Assembly (NCBI RefSeq): GCF_000620165.1
Contig: NZ_JHVN01000001.1
Coordinates: forward strand, 451,893 to 515,892
Origin: Anoxybacillus tepidamans PS2
Lineage (GTDB): Bacteria > Bacillota > Bacilli > Bacillales > Anoxybacillaceae
Reading direction: 5' to 3'
Length of the DNA stretch: 64,000 nucleotides
Part shown: piece after piece, positions 18,228 through 27,484 of the stretch
Layout: each line of letters begins with the position of its first letter
How positions within the stretch are numbered: the first letter of the stretch is position 1
The notes under the pieces: generated by a model
The model's input: only the letters and a program-made list of their open reading frames with translations
Database searches by the model: none
What the model was told of the DNA's origin: nothing
Program-made: the position numbers and the translations under genes

Positions 18228-19040
18228 TCATGCCCGGCGCATATATACACGTACCGTCAGAGGCGCAAAGATGGCGACAATGACCGCTGCTCCAATCAAA
18301 GAGAGTGCGAAATCTTGGCCCATCGTTCCTGCATTCGTCAAATCTCGAACAGCCGTTATCATATGCGAGACCGGATTGATCTTCGCCAACCATTGAAGCC
18401 AATCAGGCATCGTCTCGACCGGTACAAAAGCGTTCGAGAGAAAGGTCAGAGGAAACAGGATCAGCATCGAGATTCCTTGCACGCTGGATGCCGTTCGTCC
18501 CACCACACCAAAGAAAGCGAAAATCCAGCTGATCGCCCAAGAACATCCAATCACAAAAAGGGCGGCGATCACAACGTGCCCTAAACCTCCGTCAGGGCGA
18601 TATCCCATAAGATACCCCATCAAGAACGTCAGCGTGGTCGCAATCGTATACCGAACAGTGTCCGCCAATAGCGCTCCCGCCAGCGCCGCGATTCGCGCAA
18701 TCGGCAACGACTTGAATCGGTCAAACACGCCTTTGTCCATATCTTCGCGCAGCTGGACGCCAGAGATAACAGATGTTCCAATCACCGTCTGCACGAGAAT
18801 GCCAGGAATGATAATTGGCAAATAATTATGCACATTCCCTGAAATCGCCCCGCCAAAAATGTAAGTAAACATGAGAGTAAAGAGAATCGGCTGAAGCATA
18901 ACATCAAAAAATTGCTCGGGTGTACGCCGCATTTTTAACAAACTCCGGTAGGCCATTACCAATGAATGATGCACCGCTTGACCTACACTCGCTCGATTTT
19001 TCAGTTCACGGCCCACCGTTAGATTCGAAATATTTTTCAT
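18228..19040 (-). CDS. ABC-2 type (DrrB-like) exporter permease
   Basis: 270 aa, six predicted membrane segments, ABC-2 permease fold. The family hallmarks are RTPEQFFDVMLQPILFTLMF near the N-terminus and NAFVPVETMPDWLQWLAKINP in the last periplasmic loop, as in DrrB of the daunorubicin exporter group. It overlaps the ATPase gene by 4 bp. It most likely exports a hydrophobic drug, lipid or natural product; the substrate is not predictable. Codon use looks more GC-rich than in neighbours, consistent with transfer. Confidence 0.85.
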   Translation of the reverse strand: MKNISNLTVGRELKNRASVGQAVHHSLVMAYRSLLKMRRTPEQFFDVMLQPILFTLMFTYIFGGAISGNVHNYLPIIIPGILVQTVIGTSVISGVQLREDMDKGVFDRFKSLPIARIAALAGALLADTVRYTIATTLTFLMGYLMGYRPDGGLGHVVIAALFVIGCSWAISWIFAFFGVVGRTASSVQGISMLILFPLTFLSNAFVPVETMPDWLQWLAKINPVSHMITAVRDLTNAGTMGQDFALSLIGAAVIVAIFAPLTVRVYMRRA

Positions 19041-20056
19041 ACTCTGACCTCCTCTACTGCACTCGATGAATCCACTGCAGTATCTTTTTTCACACCATGA
19101 CCCGTAATCGTGAGGAACACCTCATCGAGGGTTGGCTTTTGGACACTGAGCTCGGCCAAGTGGATTCCCGCCTCGCGAAGAGCGATCAGCAGATCGGTGA
19201 CTCTGTCGGCTTCCGTCATTGGGGCTGTGATCCTCCCTGTCTCTGTTGATGTATTAGACCGGACTTTCAGCACCTGTTCAACGATCTGACGCGCTCTCTC
19301 CATATCATAAGAATGTTGAATCTTCAACTGTAATGACGAGTTCCCCACTGACGCTTTCAGCTCATCGGCCGTCCCCTCGGCAACGACTTTGCCGCGGTCA
19401 ATCACTGCGATCCGATCCGCCAGTTCGTCCGCCTCTTGTAAGTACTGTGTTGTTAACAGCACCGTCGATCCGTGATTGACTAACTTCCGGATAGTCTCCC
19501 ACATTTGATTGCGCGTGCGCGGATCGAGCCCTGTCGTCGGCTCGTCTAGGAAAATGAGCGGCGGCTGCGCGATGAGGCTGGCGGCCAAATCCAGACGGCG
19601 ACGCATACCTCCGGAGAAATTTTTCAATGGACGGTTGGCAGCTTCGGTTAAACTGAATTCCTCCAACAGCTCTTCTGCCCTTTGCCGCGCCTCTTTACGT
19701 CCCATTCCTAACAAACGGGAAAAAATGACCAAATTCTCGATCGCACTAAGCGACTCGTCGACCGACGCGTATTGACCGGTCACACCGATCAATTGACGCA
19801 CGATATGCGACTCTTTCACCACGTCGTATCCAAAGATACGCGCCGAACCGTCATCCGGACGCAATAAGGTCGTCAACATGCGGATCGTTGTGGTCTTGCC
19901 CGCTCCATTTGGCCCAAGCACCGCATAGATCGTACCGGTGCGCACCTTTAAATGGACGCCATCCACCGCTCGATGGTCGCCGAACGTTTTGACAAGTCCT
20001 TGTGCCTCCACGGCCCAATCGCAACCGGTCGGCACCGTTTGATATAAACGTTTCAT
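19037..20056 (-). CDS. ABC exporter ATPase (DrrA-like)
   Basis: 339 aa. Walker A GPNGAGKTT, signature FSGGMRRRLDLAASL, Walker B LIFLDEPTTGLDP and the C-terminal DrrA regulatory tail (PTLDEVFLTITGHG, DUF4162-like) are visible. The ATG at 20056 follows GGAGGGGG; the frame is open to 20167, but the added 37 residues do not fit the family. It forms a two-gene operon with the permease and is bracketed by repeat copies B and C. No dedicated regulator is adjacent; the nearest regulator gene is the plus-strand LysR gene beyond copy C. Confidence 0.88.
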   Translation of the reverse strand: MKRLYQTVPTGCDWAVEAQGLVKTFGDHRAVDGVHLKVRTGTIYAVLGPNGAGKTTTIRMLTTLLRPDDGSARIFGYDVVKESHIVRQLIGVTGQYASVDESLSAIENLVIFSRLLGMGRKEARQRAEELLEEFSLTEAANRPLKNFSGGMRRRLDLAASLIAQPPLIFLDEPTTGLDPRTRNQMWETIRKLVNHGSTVLLTTQYLQEADELADRIAVIDRGKVVAEGTADELKASVGNSSLQLKIQHSYDMERARQIVEQVLKVRSNTSTETGRITAPMTEADRVTDLLIALREAGIHLAELSVQKPTLDEVFLTITGHGVKKDTAVDSSSAVEEVRV

Positions 20057-20264
20057 TCCAAGACCCCCTCCAAACTTTGTATATGGCAATGGTAGCACAT
20101 GTTTATGAACGGAATATGAACAATGCATCAATGAATATCTTTTTAAGAGCCTGTTCAACGAAACCATAATGACCGAAGGGAGACCATGAATTCATAATCA
20201 AAAAGCATATAATAAACTTTGACGGACGATACCTATCGGTACAAGGGTTCTAATTTATACCTGA

Positions 20265-20325
20265 ATGAATCTCTTCCATCTGTCCTTGTTTAGAGGTGGG
20301 AGACTTCTCGGAGAATATGTTAAAA
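20265..20325 (+). repeat. IS200/IS605-like end, copy C (no transposase)
   Basis: ATGAATCTC..., TTTAGAGGTGGGAG, ACTTCTCGG, then AGAATATGTTAAAA, the last part matching the tail of copy B. The left arm of the hairpin is decayed (TTCCATCT). Same orientation as copies A and B. Confidence 0.6.
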
Positions 20326-20458
20326 TATCTCCATTCGTACAGTCACTTCACTCATCCATTAGCATTCGTTTGATGTGGATGATATCTGTTAAATACCTCG
20401 ACTTTGTGTTGAAGTTATTTCTTACCTCTATTTTAAAAGCTCCTTCGCCCTTACTTTT

Positions 20459-20487
20459 TTGAAACACACAAACGGGAAGTGTATAAT
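20459..20487 (+). promoter_or_regulatory. Promoter of the LysR gene
   Basis: TTGAAA, a 17-bp spacer and a perfect TATAAT, 36 bp before the chosen start. Confidence 0.75.
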
Positions 20488-20522
20488 GAAAGGAACAACT
20501 GCGAGTATTGAGGTGGGGATGG

Positions 20523-21398
20523 ATGAACCTACAACAGCTACGTTATTTTCTTGCTGCGGCCAAGCTTAAGAGCTTCTCGAAAGCCGCAAAGGCCATGTAT
20601 GTCTCGCAACCGGCATTAAGCAAACAAATCGCTTTGTTGGAGAACCAACTACAAATCACCTTGTTCGAGCGAACATCAAATGGGGTGCAGTTGACAGAAA
20701 AAGGGGCACAGTTGTATCAACAGTTGACTCCCTTGGTTAACCAATTAGATGCCATTTTAAGAGCATTTGCGGAACCAAAAGAAATTCGTCTGGGCGTACT
20801 CCCGAGCATTGGGACATACTATCTTCCGGAATTGGTTTCTCGTTTGACATTTTTGAACCTGACACCAATTATTAAAAACACGAGTGCAGAACTGATAAAG
20901 TTGATGGAAGCAGGAGAAGCGGATGCCGCCATTGTTCAGGATCGACCTCAATTGGGAACGATGCGTCAAGCGCTATTATTTGAAGAAACGTATCTGGCAG
21001 CCGTTCCGATCGGGCACCCGCTCTCCCAACAAACGGAGATTCGTTTGACTCATTTCAACCAAACGAACGTTATCTTGCAACAAACAGCTTGTGACAGCAG
21101 AGAATACTTTGAACTAGAGTTTCGTAAGTTGGGACTAAAACCGAAAATTACGTTGGTTCATGGCCTGTTTGAATCACTACTGGCATATGCCGTGAGCCTC
21201 GAGGGAATTGCATTTATTCCAAAAATGATGGCTTCCAGTATCACGCATCGTCAGATCGTCTATAAACCGATTGAAAATCAGTATTTCAGGCGCAGTATTC
21301 ATTTGCTTGCTCGATCCGATGCTATTTTCAACCGATTGATGGAAGAATTCTCAATGCTCCCCTTTATCCCAAATGAAGCACCCCCGCAATTGTCTTAA
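20523..21398 (+). CDS. LysR-family transcriptional regulator
   Basis: 291 aa. The N-terminal winged helix-turn-helix is canonical (MNLQQLRYFLAAAKLKSFSK, then AAKAMYVSQPALSKQIALLE), and a periplasmic-binding-like effector domain follows (from about residue 85, beginning IRLGVLPSIGTYYLPEL). The ATG at 20523 has AGGTGGGG upstream; a TTG at 20508 is in frame but not needed. Its 3' end overlaps the convergent phzF-like gene by 35 bp. LysR regulators often act on neighbours, so PhzF or the exporter are candidate targets (inference). Confidence 0.9.
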   Translation: MNLQQLRYFLAAAKLKSFSKAAKAMYVSQPALSKQIALLENQLQITLFERTSNGVQLTEKGAQLYQQLTPLVNQLDAILRAFAEPKEIRLGVLPSIGTYYLPELVSRLTFLNLTPIIKNTSAELIKLMEAGEADAAIVQDRPQLGTMRQALLFEETYLAAVPIGHPLSQQTEIRLTHFNQTNVILQQTACDSREYFELEFRKLGLKPKITLVHGLFESLLAYAVSLEGIAFIPKMMASSITHRQIVYKPIENQYFRRSIHLLARSDAIFNRLMEEFSMLPFIPNEAPPQLS

Positions 21399-22263
21399 CC
21401 GCTCTTCCACCGATACGAATCACCGGTGCAGGGGTAGATGGCTCAATCTCGGCAAATAATGTTCCAGGGCGACCGATCGCATCCCCTTGACCAATAATTA
21501 GTTGATGGCTACGGTTTGGTTCGAGAATGCCTTCCAAGTATAGGTAGCCGGTCAATGCCCCATTCGCAGCGCCCGTAACAGGATCCTCCGCAATTCCTAC
21601 GGCCGGAGCGAAATCACGGGTATAGAGGTCATACCCTTCTTTCGCATCAAAAGTGAAGAGGTGCGTGGTACTAATCCCACTGGCCCGATTAGCTACATCG
21701 AGATCGTCAAGTTGTGGTTGTGCTGCATCAATGGCTGCCCGAGATTTGACGGGGATGAGCAGATGCCAGTTTCCCGCAAACGCTTCCCGAATGGGATAGC
21801 GATCATCTACTTCTTCGACAGGAATACCTACCATTCTTGCCGCTTCGTTTATACTCAGCTTTGCGTCACGTACCTTTGGCGCAACCAATGTCATCGTAAC
21901 AGCTTCTAGGTTTTTATCCTGTTTTGTCCATTCTACCGGCACAGGTCCATTGTTCGTTTCGAAAACAACTTTATTCGCTTTATCTGCCCAACCGTATTCA
22001 GTAGCTAAGATCCAAGCAGATGCTACGGTTGCATGACCACAAAAGTCGATTTCTGTAGTTGGAGTGAAATACCGCACACGGAAATCCGTTGCTCCCTCAT
22101 CGGTTCGAAACAAAAACGCCGTCTCTGATAAATTCAGTTCCCGAGCGATGTTTTGCATAACTTGATCATCCAATCCGACTTCATCAATAACTACACCGGC
22201 AGGGTTCCCTCCGAATGGTTTGTTTGTAAACGAATCCACGTGGTATACAGGAATTTGCTTCAT
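21364..22263 (-). CDS. PhzF-family isomerase
   Basis: 299 aa, two-lobed diaminopimelate-epimerase-like fold. The family motifs VDSFTNKPFGGNPAGVV, NLSETAFL (likely catalytic Glu47) and TEIDFCGHATVASA are present, as is DPVTGAANGALTGYL. Members isomerise small metabolites; only PhzF of phenazine synthesis has a well-known substrate and no phenazine genes are here. ATG at 22263 with AAGGAG 11 nt upstream. It ends within the last codons of the convergent lysR gene. Confidence 0.88.
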   Translation of the reverse strand: MKQIPVYHVDSFTNKPFGGNPAGVVIDEVGLDDQVMQNIARELNLSETAFLFRTDEGATDFRVRYFTPTTEIDFCGHATVASAWILATEYGWADKANKVVFETNNGPVPVEWTKQDKNLEAVTMTLVAPKVRDAKLSINEAARMVGIPVEEVDDRYPIREAFAGNWHLLIPVKSRAAIDAAQPQLDDLDVANRASGISTTHLFTFDAKEGYDLYTRDFAPAVGIAEDPVTGAANGALTGYLYLEGILEPNRSHQLIIGQGDAIGRPGTLFAEIEPSTPAPVIRIGGRAVKTIAGVLHLG

Positions 22264-22404
22264 GGAAATTGTTCTCCTTTCTAACCGTGTTCACTTGTCA
22301 TCATACCGTATTAGGCATGTCAACATGAAATACATCTTTGTTATCGAGTGATAACTAGAGGTTATACCCGTGCTTTGCGTATTTAAACCATTCCTTTTTT
22401 GTCC

Positions 22405-22884
22405 CTATTTATGATACGGTTCCCCCCGATTAATACGGAACGCCCGATAAATTTGTTCAAGAAGAATAAGTCGCATAAGCTGATGCGGGAATGTCATTTT
22501 TGAAAACGAAAGCGATTCATTCGCACGTTGCATCACTTGCTGGCTAAGGCCAAGCGAGCCGCCAATAACAAAAGCAATTTTACTTTTTCCATAAGTAGCA
22601 AGCTGATCTAAGCTAGCTGCAAACTCCTCAGACGACTTCATCTTCCCTTCAATCGCTAGAACGACGACGTATGCATCATTTGGAATTTTCGCCAATATAC
22701 GCTCTCCTTCTTTTTCTTTCACTTGTTTCATTTCCTGCTCGCTCAGATGCTCGGGTGCTTTTTCATCAGCAACCTCGACGATTTCTACTTTTGCATACGC
22801 CGACAATCTTTTTATGTACTCATCGATTCCTTGTTTCAAATATTTTTCTTTTAACTTACCAACAGAAATAATCAAAATATGCAC
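22405..22884 (-). CDS. rlmH: 23S rRNA (pseudouridine1915-N3) methyltransferase RlmH
   Basis: 159 aa, full length, SPOUT fold. [15 protein letters not shown] start, the SAM loop [10 protein letters not shown] and the C-terminal [20 protein letters not shown] with GEPYHK end are diagnostic. It methylates m3Psi1915 in helix 69 of assembled 70S ribosomes. It is the last gene of the wal-htrA neighbourhood in Bacillus order. Confidence 0.96.
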   Translation of the reverse strand: MHILIISVGKLKEKYLKQGIDEYIKRLSAYAKVEIVEVADEKAPEHLSEQEMKQVKEKEGERILAKIPNDAYVVVLAIEGKMKSSEEFAASLDQLATYGKSKIAFVIGGSLGLSQQVMQRANESLSFSKMTFPHQLMRLILLEQIYRAFRINRGEPYHK

Positions 22885-22922
22885 AAATCATCCCCACTTT
22901 ACAAACATTATATCAACAATAC

Positions 22923-23203
22923 TTATCCACATATTCACAACACATGTCCACATATTGTGTAAAAACATTAGTTCCCTACCACATATACGCCTTGTTTTTG
23001 ACAAAATTGACACTTCTTCTCTTGTTTATCCACAGGTATATGTATAATTTCAGGTGCCCGCTCGATTTCATCCACATACATATCGATGGCCAATTCAATA
23101 TGCTCCTCACAACAGATAAACATATGTCTCCCTCCCTTATCCTCTTGTGGACAAAGAAAACCAGGAGCGCATCGGTCCACTCCCGGTTTTTATTTTATCC
23201 ACA
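22923..23203. promoter_or_regulatory. DnaA-box cluster at rlmH / CxxH gene
   Basis: Perfect TTATCCACA boxes at 22923, 23026 and 23195, with near matches at 22945 (TGTCCACAT), 23068 (TCATCCACA) and 23147 (TGTGGACAA). It spans the rlmH-CxxH intergenic region and the CxxH gene. B. subtilis has a DnaA-box cluster at the matching place (yydA-yyzF), which represses over-initiation together with other clusters. Confidence 0.75.
22968..23123 (-). CDS. yyzF: CxxH/CxxC mini-protein (BA_5709 family, YyzF-like)
   Basis: 51 aa. The sequence MFICCEEHIELAIDMYVDEI carries CxxH (CEEH) and ends with CQFC, a probable zinc- or metal-binding pair; function is unknown. ATG 23123 has AGGGAGG at good spacing; the longer open frame from 23180 adds 19 unrelated residues. 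Its position between htrA and rlmH is conserved in Bacillus. The gene overlaps the DnaA-box cluster. Confidence 0.85.
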   Translation of the reverse strand: MFICCEEHIELAIDMYVDEIERAPEIIHIPVDKQEKKCQFCQKQGVYVVGN

Positions 23204-23228
23204 CTGTTTGAATTGTACAGTTATTATT

Positions 23229-24464
23229 TTAGAGCGACTCTTTTGCCAGTTTCATGGTCACTTTCGCTTTTCGACCATCACGGTAAAACGTTACTTCCAT
23301 TTCATCGCCAATCGCTTTCTTTGTATATAAATACTTTCTAAGATCGAGCACGTTTGAAATTTTTTGCCCATCTAACGCAACAATCACATCAAATTGTTTT
23401 AAACCTGCTTGGGCTGCTGGAGAGCCTGGTCTCACTTGAATAATTGCGACTCCCCCCGTTACATCTTTCGGCAGATGTAAAGTCTCCTGCAAATGATAGG
23501 AAGAAATATCGCTTAAAGAACGAAGCTCAACCCCCATATAAGGACGGCGTACTTGCCCGTATTTTTCTAAATCAGCTATAATAGGGCGCGCTGCATTGAT
23601 TGGAATGGCAAATCCGATGCCTTCTACCGCCTCTTGGGCAATTTTCATCGAATTGATGCCGATAACCTGTCCCTCTATATTAACAAGAGCTCCGCCGCTA
23701 TTCCCTGGATTAATAGCTGCATCGGTCTGCAATACTTCTGCATTCCAATCCGGTAATCCATCTTGATCTACATCGATCTCAATTGTTCGGTTTTTTCCAG
23801 AGATAATGCCTTGTGTCACAGATCCCGCAAATTGTAAACCAAGCGGATTTCCGATGGCTACGACCGGCTCTCCTAACTTAATAGCATCTGAATTACCAAA
23901 CTCCGCCACTTTTCCAACATGTTTTGCATCGATTTCAAGTACGGCTAAATCGGTCAGCGCGTCGCTTCCTAATAAGTTGGCGGGCACCCTTGTTCCGTCT
24001 TTCAAGCTTACTTCTAATTGGCTTGCGTTTTCGACAACGTGATGATTTGTTACAATGAATGCTTTCCCATTGGCTTTTTTATAAACAACTCCTGAACCTG
24101 TGCCAGCTTCGCCGCCTTCGTCACCTTCCGACCAAAAACTTGCTTCTTGAATATTAACGACACCAACCACGGCATCAGATGCTTTTTTAATTGCCTCGGT
24201 AACTTGGGAAGTAACGTTGACCGATACATTTTCTTGAACAGCCGGGTGCTGCTTTGTTGTCTGCGTTTCCCCCGTTTCTGCCTGTTCATCGTCTTTTGGG
24301 GTAATATGATATGGGAGAACGTCCCATCTCGAAAGGGTTGGAATGGAAAATGTCACTAATAATGCACCTAAAATCGCCCCAACGAGTCCTGACAAAAATG
24401 TGCCCCCACGATTTCCTTTTTGCTTTCGTCGGTATTGTTCGTAATGATCGTCGTAATATCCCAT
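23229..24464 (-). CDS. htrC: HtrA-type membrane serine protease (YycK/HtrC)
   Basis: 411 aa. One N-terminal membrane helix (about 22-45) anchors an extracytoplasmic trypsin-like domain with triad H142, D172 and S256 (NPGNSGGA), followed by one PDZ domain (about 300-400). Degrades or refolds damaged exported proteins. It closes the wal gene group, 113 bp after yycJ; the gap may hold its own promoter. The B. subtilis paralogue set (HtrA, HtrB, HtrC) differs mainly in location; the position here matches HtrC. Confidence 0.93.
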   Translation of the reverse strand: MGYYDDHYEQYRRKQKGNRGGTFLSGLVGAILGALLVTFSIPTLSRWDVLPYHITPKDDEQAETGETQTTKQHPAVQENVSVNVTSQVTEAIKKASDAVVGVVNIQEASFWSEGDEGGEAGTGSGVVYKKANGKAFIVTNHHVVENASQLEVSLKDGTRVPANLLGSDALTDLAVLEIDAKHVGKVAEFGNSDAIKLGEPVVAIGNPLGLQFAGSVTQGIISGKNRTIEIDVDQDGLPDWNAEVLQTDAAINPGNSGGALVNIEGQVIGINSMKIAQEAVEGIGFAIPINAARPIIADLEKYGQVRRPYMGVELRSLSDISSYHLQETLHLPKDVTGGVAIIQVRPGSPAAQAGLKQFDVIVALDGQKISNVLDLRKYLYTKKAIGDEMEVTFYRDGRKAKVTMKLAKESL

Positions 24465-24577
24465 GCGCGACTCACCAATCCTTTCACTATAAAAGGTCGT
24501 GCTCTACCATCAAACGAGGATACCTGTTGATGCTGATAGCCCGTTTTAACATACTGCCCATCCTTCCCAAACATCAG

Positions 24578-25369
24578 CTAAACATACATTAACCCCGTTG
24601 GGATTTTCGGGTCGGTATCATAAATATCAAATTGTTGTCCAACTTCAAATCCCTTGCTTGACAACGTTTGCTCGACTGTCATTCGCGCTAGCTCTTTCAT
24701 GTTATTATCTTGACTCAAATGCGCTAAATAAATTCGCTTCGTCTGATCCCCAATTACATCAGCTAGCGCTAAGGCAGCATCCTCGTTCGATACGTGGCCG
24801 ACATCGCTCAAAATGCGCCTCTTAATACTCCAAGGATAGCGGCCCATGCGAAGCATTTCTACATCATGATTACTCTCAAATACAAACACATCAGCATGCT
24901 TAATAATGCCCTTCATCCTATCGCTCACATATCCCGTATCTGTAATTAATACGAGCTTTTTTCCTTTATGGTGAAATACATAAAACATTGGCTCCGCCGC
25001 ATCATGGGATACGCCGAACGACTCAACATCTAAATCGCCAAATGATCGAACCGTTCCTAAAGGAAACACGAATTTCTGATCGGTTGGAATATCCCCAATC
25101 AATCTTTCCATTGCTTTCCATGTTTTTTCGTTCGCATAAATAGGCAACTGATACTTTCTAGCGATAGTTCCTAATCCTTTGATATGATCGCTATGTTCAT
25201 GCGTTACTAGAATTCCAGTTAGTTCATTTAACTGACGATCAATTTGCTGAAAAAGCTGCTCCATTTGCTTGCCACTCAATCCAGCGTCCACAAGCAAACG
25301 ATGTGTATCTGTTTCTACATAAAAAGCATTTCCTGTACTGCCACTTGCAAGGACGCTAAACTGCATCAT
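24578..25369 (-). CDS. walJ: WalJ/YycJ metallo-beta-lactamase-fold hydrolase
   Basis: 263 aa, MBL-fold nuclease-like protein with metal motif [10 protein letters not shown] and AGLSGKQ near the start; DTGYVSDRM and ESNHDVEML carry further ligands. B. subtilis YycJ is linked to cell-wall/division and DNA-repair phenotypes. Start set at ATG 25369 ([10 protein letters not shown]) because GGAGTG is 8 nt upstream; a first ATG at 25378 is only 3 nt after that site. Confidence 0.9.
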   Translation of the reverse strand: MMQFSVLASGSTGNAFYVETDTHRLLVDAGLSGKQMEQLFQQIDRQLNELTGILVTHEHSDHIKGLGTIARKYQLPIYANEKTWKAMERLIGDIPTDQKFVFPLGTVRSFGDLDVESFGVSHDAAEPMFYVFHHKGKKLVLITDTGYVSDRMKGIIKHADVFVFESNHDVEMLRMGRYPWSIKRRILSDVGHVSNEDAALALADVIGDQTKRIYLAHLSQDNNMKELARMTVEQTLSSKGFEVGQQFDIYDTDPKIPTGLMYV

Positions 25370-25374
25370 CTCAT

Positions 25375-26160
25375 TCACTCCAACGCATTTCCTTCATCGT
25401 TAATAAATTGTCCTTCAAATGCATGAATAAAATAATCTTTCTTTCCATTTACAACAATGTGCCATGTAGGGGTTAGCACTTGTGAAGCGGTAAAATGAAC
25501 AAGCGCGTAATACCCCAATTCAATCGTCGTAACTCGGTCACCTGGTTTTAAATAGTCTTTCTTATATAGCGTTTCAATAGCTTTGATCGCAGGGATAATA
25601 TCTTGCTTTTTGTCATATTTCTCCAAATCATATAACATTGTCTGCTTATAAGAAACAACTTCATCTCTTTCGTTCAAACGCAACAATAACATACTACTTG
25701 CATTATTATAAATCATTTTTTGATCATATTTCTGAAAACAAATAATCGTCCGCTTTTTTTCATCAAACATCCAAAATTCATAATCTTTTCCATGAATAAT
25801 GTTTTGACGCAAAAATTCATTCAAACTGTCGGGATCCCTAAAGTTCGCAAGTGGAATTGGATGGACAAATGTAGCTTGTAAAATCGGCTGATCGCTCGCA
25901 GCTACTTTCTGATTTTTCAATTTTTGAATGTCTGCATGTGAAAAAATTTTGCTTTTTCCGCTTACATATGATGCTTTTGTAATTTCTTTCGGTATCTCGA
26001 CATACGTAATTCCATTTGCTTCTAGCTGTTCTTCAATAGTTGCCTCTAAAATGACGTCCAGTTGGCTGCTATTTCGTTTTTGCATAAGCTGATAGCCTAA
26101 AAAGAGATCGAGGATGAGGAAGGTAATAATAAAGATCGTCTTTGTCTTATTCCAGTCCAA
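25375..26160 (-). CDS. walI: WalI (YycI), membrane regulator of WalK
   Basis: About 261 aa with one N-terminal membrane helix and an extracytoplasmic YycI domain; with YycH it restrains or stimulates the WalK kinase depending on species. The start is most likely TTG 26160 ([11 protein letters not shown]...): AGGAGGGA stands 8 nt before it. An ATG at 26166 is only 3 nt from the site. The first ATG at 26223 would add 21 unrelated residues. Overlaps the yycH end by 14 bp, and its last bases precede walJ. Confidence 0.88.
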   Translation of the reverse strand: MDWNKTKTIFIITFLILDLFLGYQLMQKRNSSQLDVILEATIEEQLEANGITYVEIPKEITKASYVSGKSKIFSHADIQKLKNQKVAASDQPILQATFVHPIPLANFRDPDSLNEFLRQNIIHGKDYEFWMFDEKKRTIICFQKYDQKMIYNNASSMLLLRLNERDEVVSYKQTMLYDLEKYDKKQDIIPAIKAIETLYKKDYLKPGDRVTTIELGYYALVHFTASQVLTPTWHIVVNGKKDYFIHAFEGQFINDEGNALE

Positions 26161-27484
26161 TTGCATTCCCTCCTCGAATCTCGTCTGTATCTTTGATAGA
26201 AATTTTTTTCCACGCTCCGCCATACAAACAAAACCATGCCGGTTCTAGAATAACTACTTTTTCTCTTTCTTGATCCTTGACAAGTTCGTATCCTAAAGTA
26301 ATGCCATTGACAAGTTCCTTCTTAAACCCTCTCATCTTCTCCAATTGCTGAACGACCTGTTGACCGGACAATAGTGTTGTTTGCACACTCACACGATCTG
26401 GGATTTCTAGCCTAAATAACGGTCGCTGATATTTATTAATCTCATTGGTTCCCCATATTTGAACGATTTCCGACATTCCATAATTATTAAACACCGGATG
26501 ATTATTCACAACAAGTCGAAACACAACTTTCCGCAAATCGCGATTCCACTCTGCAAAGCGATAAACATCGGTCCATCCGCCATGTCCATTTACAAAATCA
26601 ATACTCTTTTGAATTAATGACGAACTTTCCTCATTTGATTGACTTATTGAACTTCCCGCTGCTGGGTTCACATACAACAATAATTTCTGCAAAAAGTCCA
26701 CATCCATTAACCTTGACCCGTCCGTATATTCTTCACCAAATGTTAATGTGTCTTTTTTTACAAAACTCGGATCGCTAAATAATGCTTCTTTGAATTTATC
26801 TGGATCTAATTCATCCGTATAATACTGCAGACGTCTCATAGTCACTTCCTTTTCCGGAAGGAAAATGGATTTTGTTTCACTCACATTATAAGCGAAGTAA
26901 CGAGGGAATTTTTCGGCTTTTTCATAAAATTGCTCAATTCCCCCTAATGAAGCACCACTCACTGTAGCTTTATATATTTTTCGATGGTTAACCGAAACAA
27001 AATAAGCAACAAATTTTTGCCGTTTTTCAACGGGGACAATAATTGTATCAAAGGTTAGGCTATCAAGAACTTTATCATCAATCCGAAAAAGGTCTTGATA
27101 AATATTCATTGGAATTTCATCAGAATAAATAATTTCTATTTTTCCTTTTCCATGAATAAAAGATAAAAAGTTCTGTTTCGAAACGGTGGACGAAATGTTC
27201 TCAAAATCATCAAACGTCCACCTTTTCATTTCTTTTAATAACTTATTTACATCCGCTTCTTCAACCATTCCATAATGATTCCCGTTTTTATGAATAAGTA
27301 TTTGCGAAGGGCGAACAATCATAGATGTGTCGACTTGGGAATTGCTGACGGAGACGTTTTGCACATATTGATCGTTCGGAATGACATCATATTTTGGGTG
27401 GTAAGTCCATAGTCCCCATGTGAAAACAATGCTTGTTAACACTAAAAACGTTAAAATGATCGTTTTCGCTGTTTCATACTTCAT
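26147..27484 (-). CDS. walH: WalH (YycH), membrane regulator of WalK
   Basis: 445 aa, one N-terminal transmembrane segment (TAKTIILTFLVLTSIVFTWG) and a large extracytoplasmic YycH domain. It interacts with YycI and WalK in the membrane. Start ATG 27484 follows AGAGGATG; two earlier in-frame ATGs lie inside the walK 3' end and lack a site. Overlaps walK by 11 bp and walI by 14 bp, which implies translational coupling. Confidence 0.92.
   Translation of the reverse strand: MKYETAKTIILTFLVLTSIVFTWGLWTYHPKYDVIPNDQYVQNVSVSNSQVDTSMIVRPSQILIHKNGNHYGMVEEADVNKLLKEMKRWTFDDFENISSTVSKQNFLSFIHGKGKIEIIYSDEIPMNIYQDLFRIDDKVLDSLTFDTIIVPVEKRQKFVAYFVSVNHRKIYKATVSGASLGGIEQFYEKAEKFPRYFAYNVSETKSIFLPEKEVTMRRLQYYTDELDPDKFKEALFSDPSFVKKDTLTFGEEYTDGSRLMDVDFLQKLLLYVNPAAGSSISQSNEESSSLIQKSIDFVNGHGGWTDVYRFAEWNRDLRKVVFRLVVNNHPVFNNYGMSEIVQIWGTNEINKYQRPLFRLEIPDRVSVQTTLLSGQQVVQQLEKMRGFKKELVNGITLGYELVKDQEREKVVILEPAWFCLYGGAWKKISIKDTDEIRGGNAIGLE

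Larger units (their letters stand above)
20057..20522. other. 465-bp intergenic region between exporter ATPase and LysR gene
   Basis: Contains the exporter leader, an imperfect operator-like element TACC-TATC-GGTA at 20230-20241, repeat copy C and the lysR promoter. No gene was found here. Confidence 0.55.

Noticed and set aside
20230..20241. TetR-type operator upstream of the exporter
   Set aside because: Only the outer four bases on each side are symmetric and no TetR gene is present; not listed as a feature.
15627..20325. Three spaced TTTAGAGGTGGGAG motifs considered as CRISPR-like or riboswitch elements
   Set aside because: They are kilobases apart with genes between and have one strong hairpin; an IS end is a simpler explanation.
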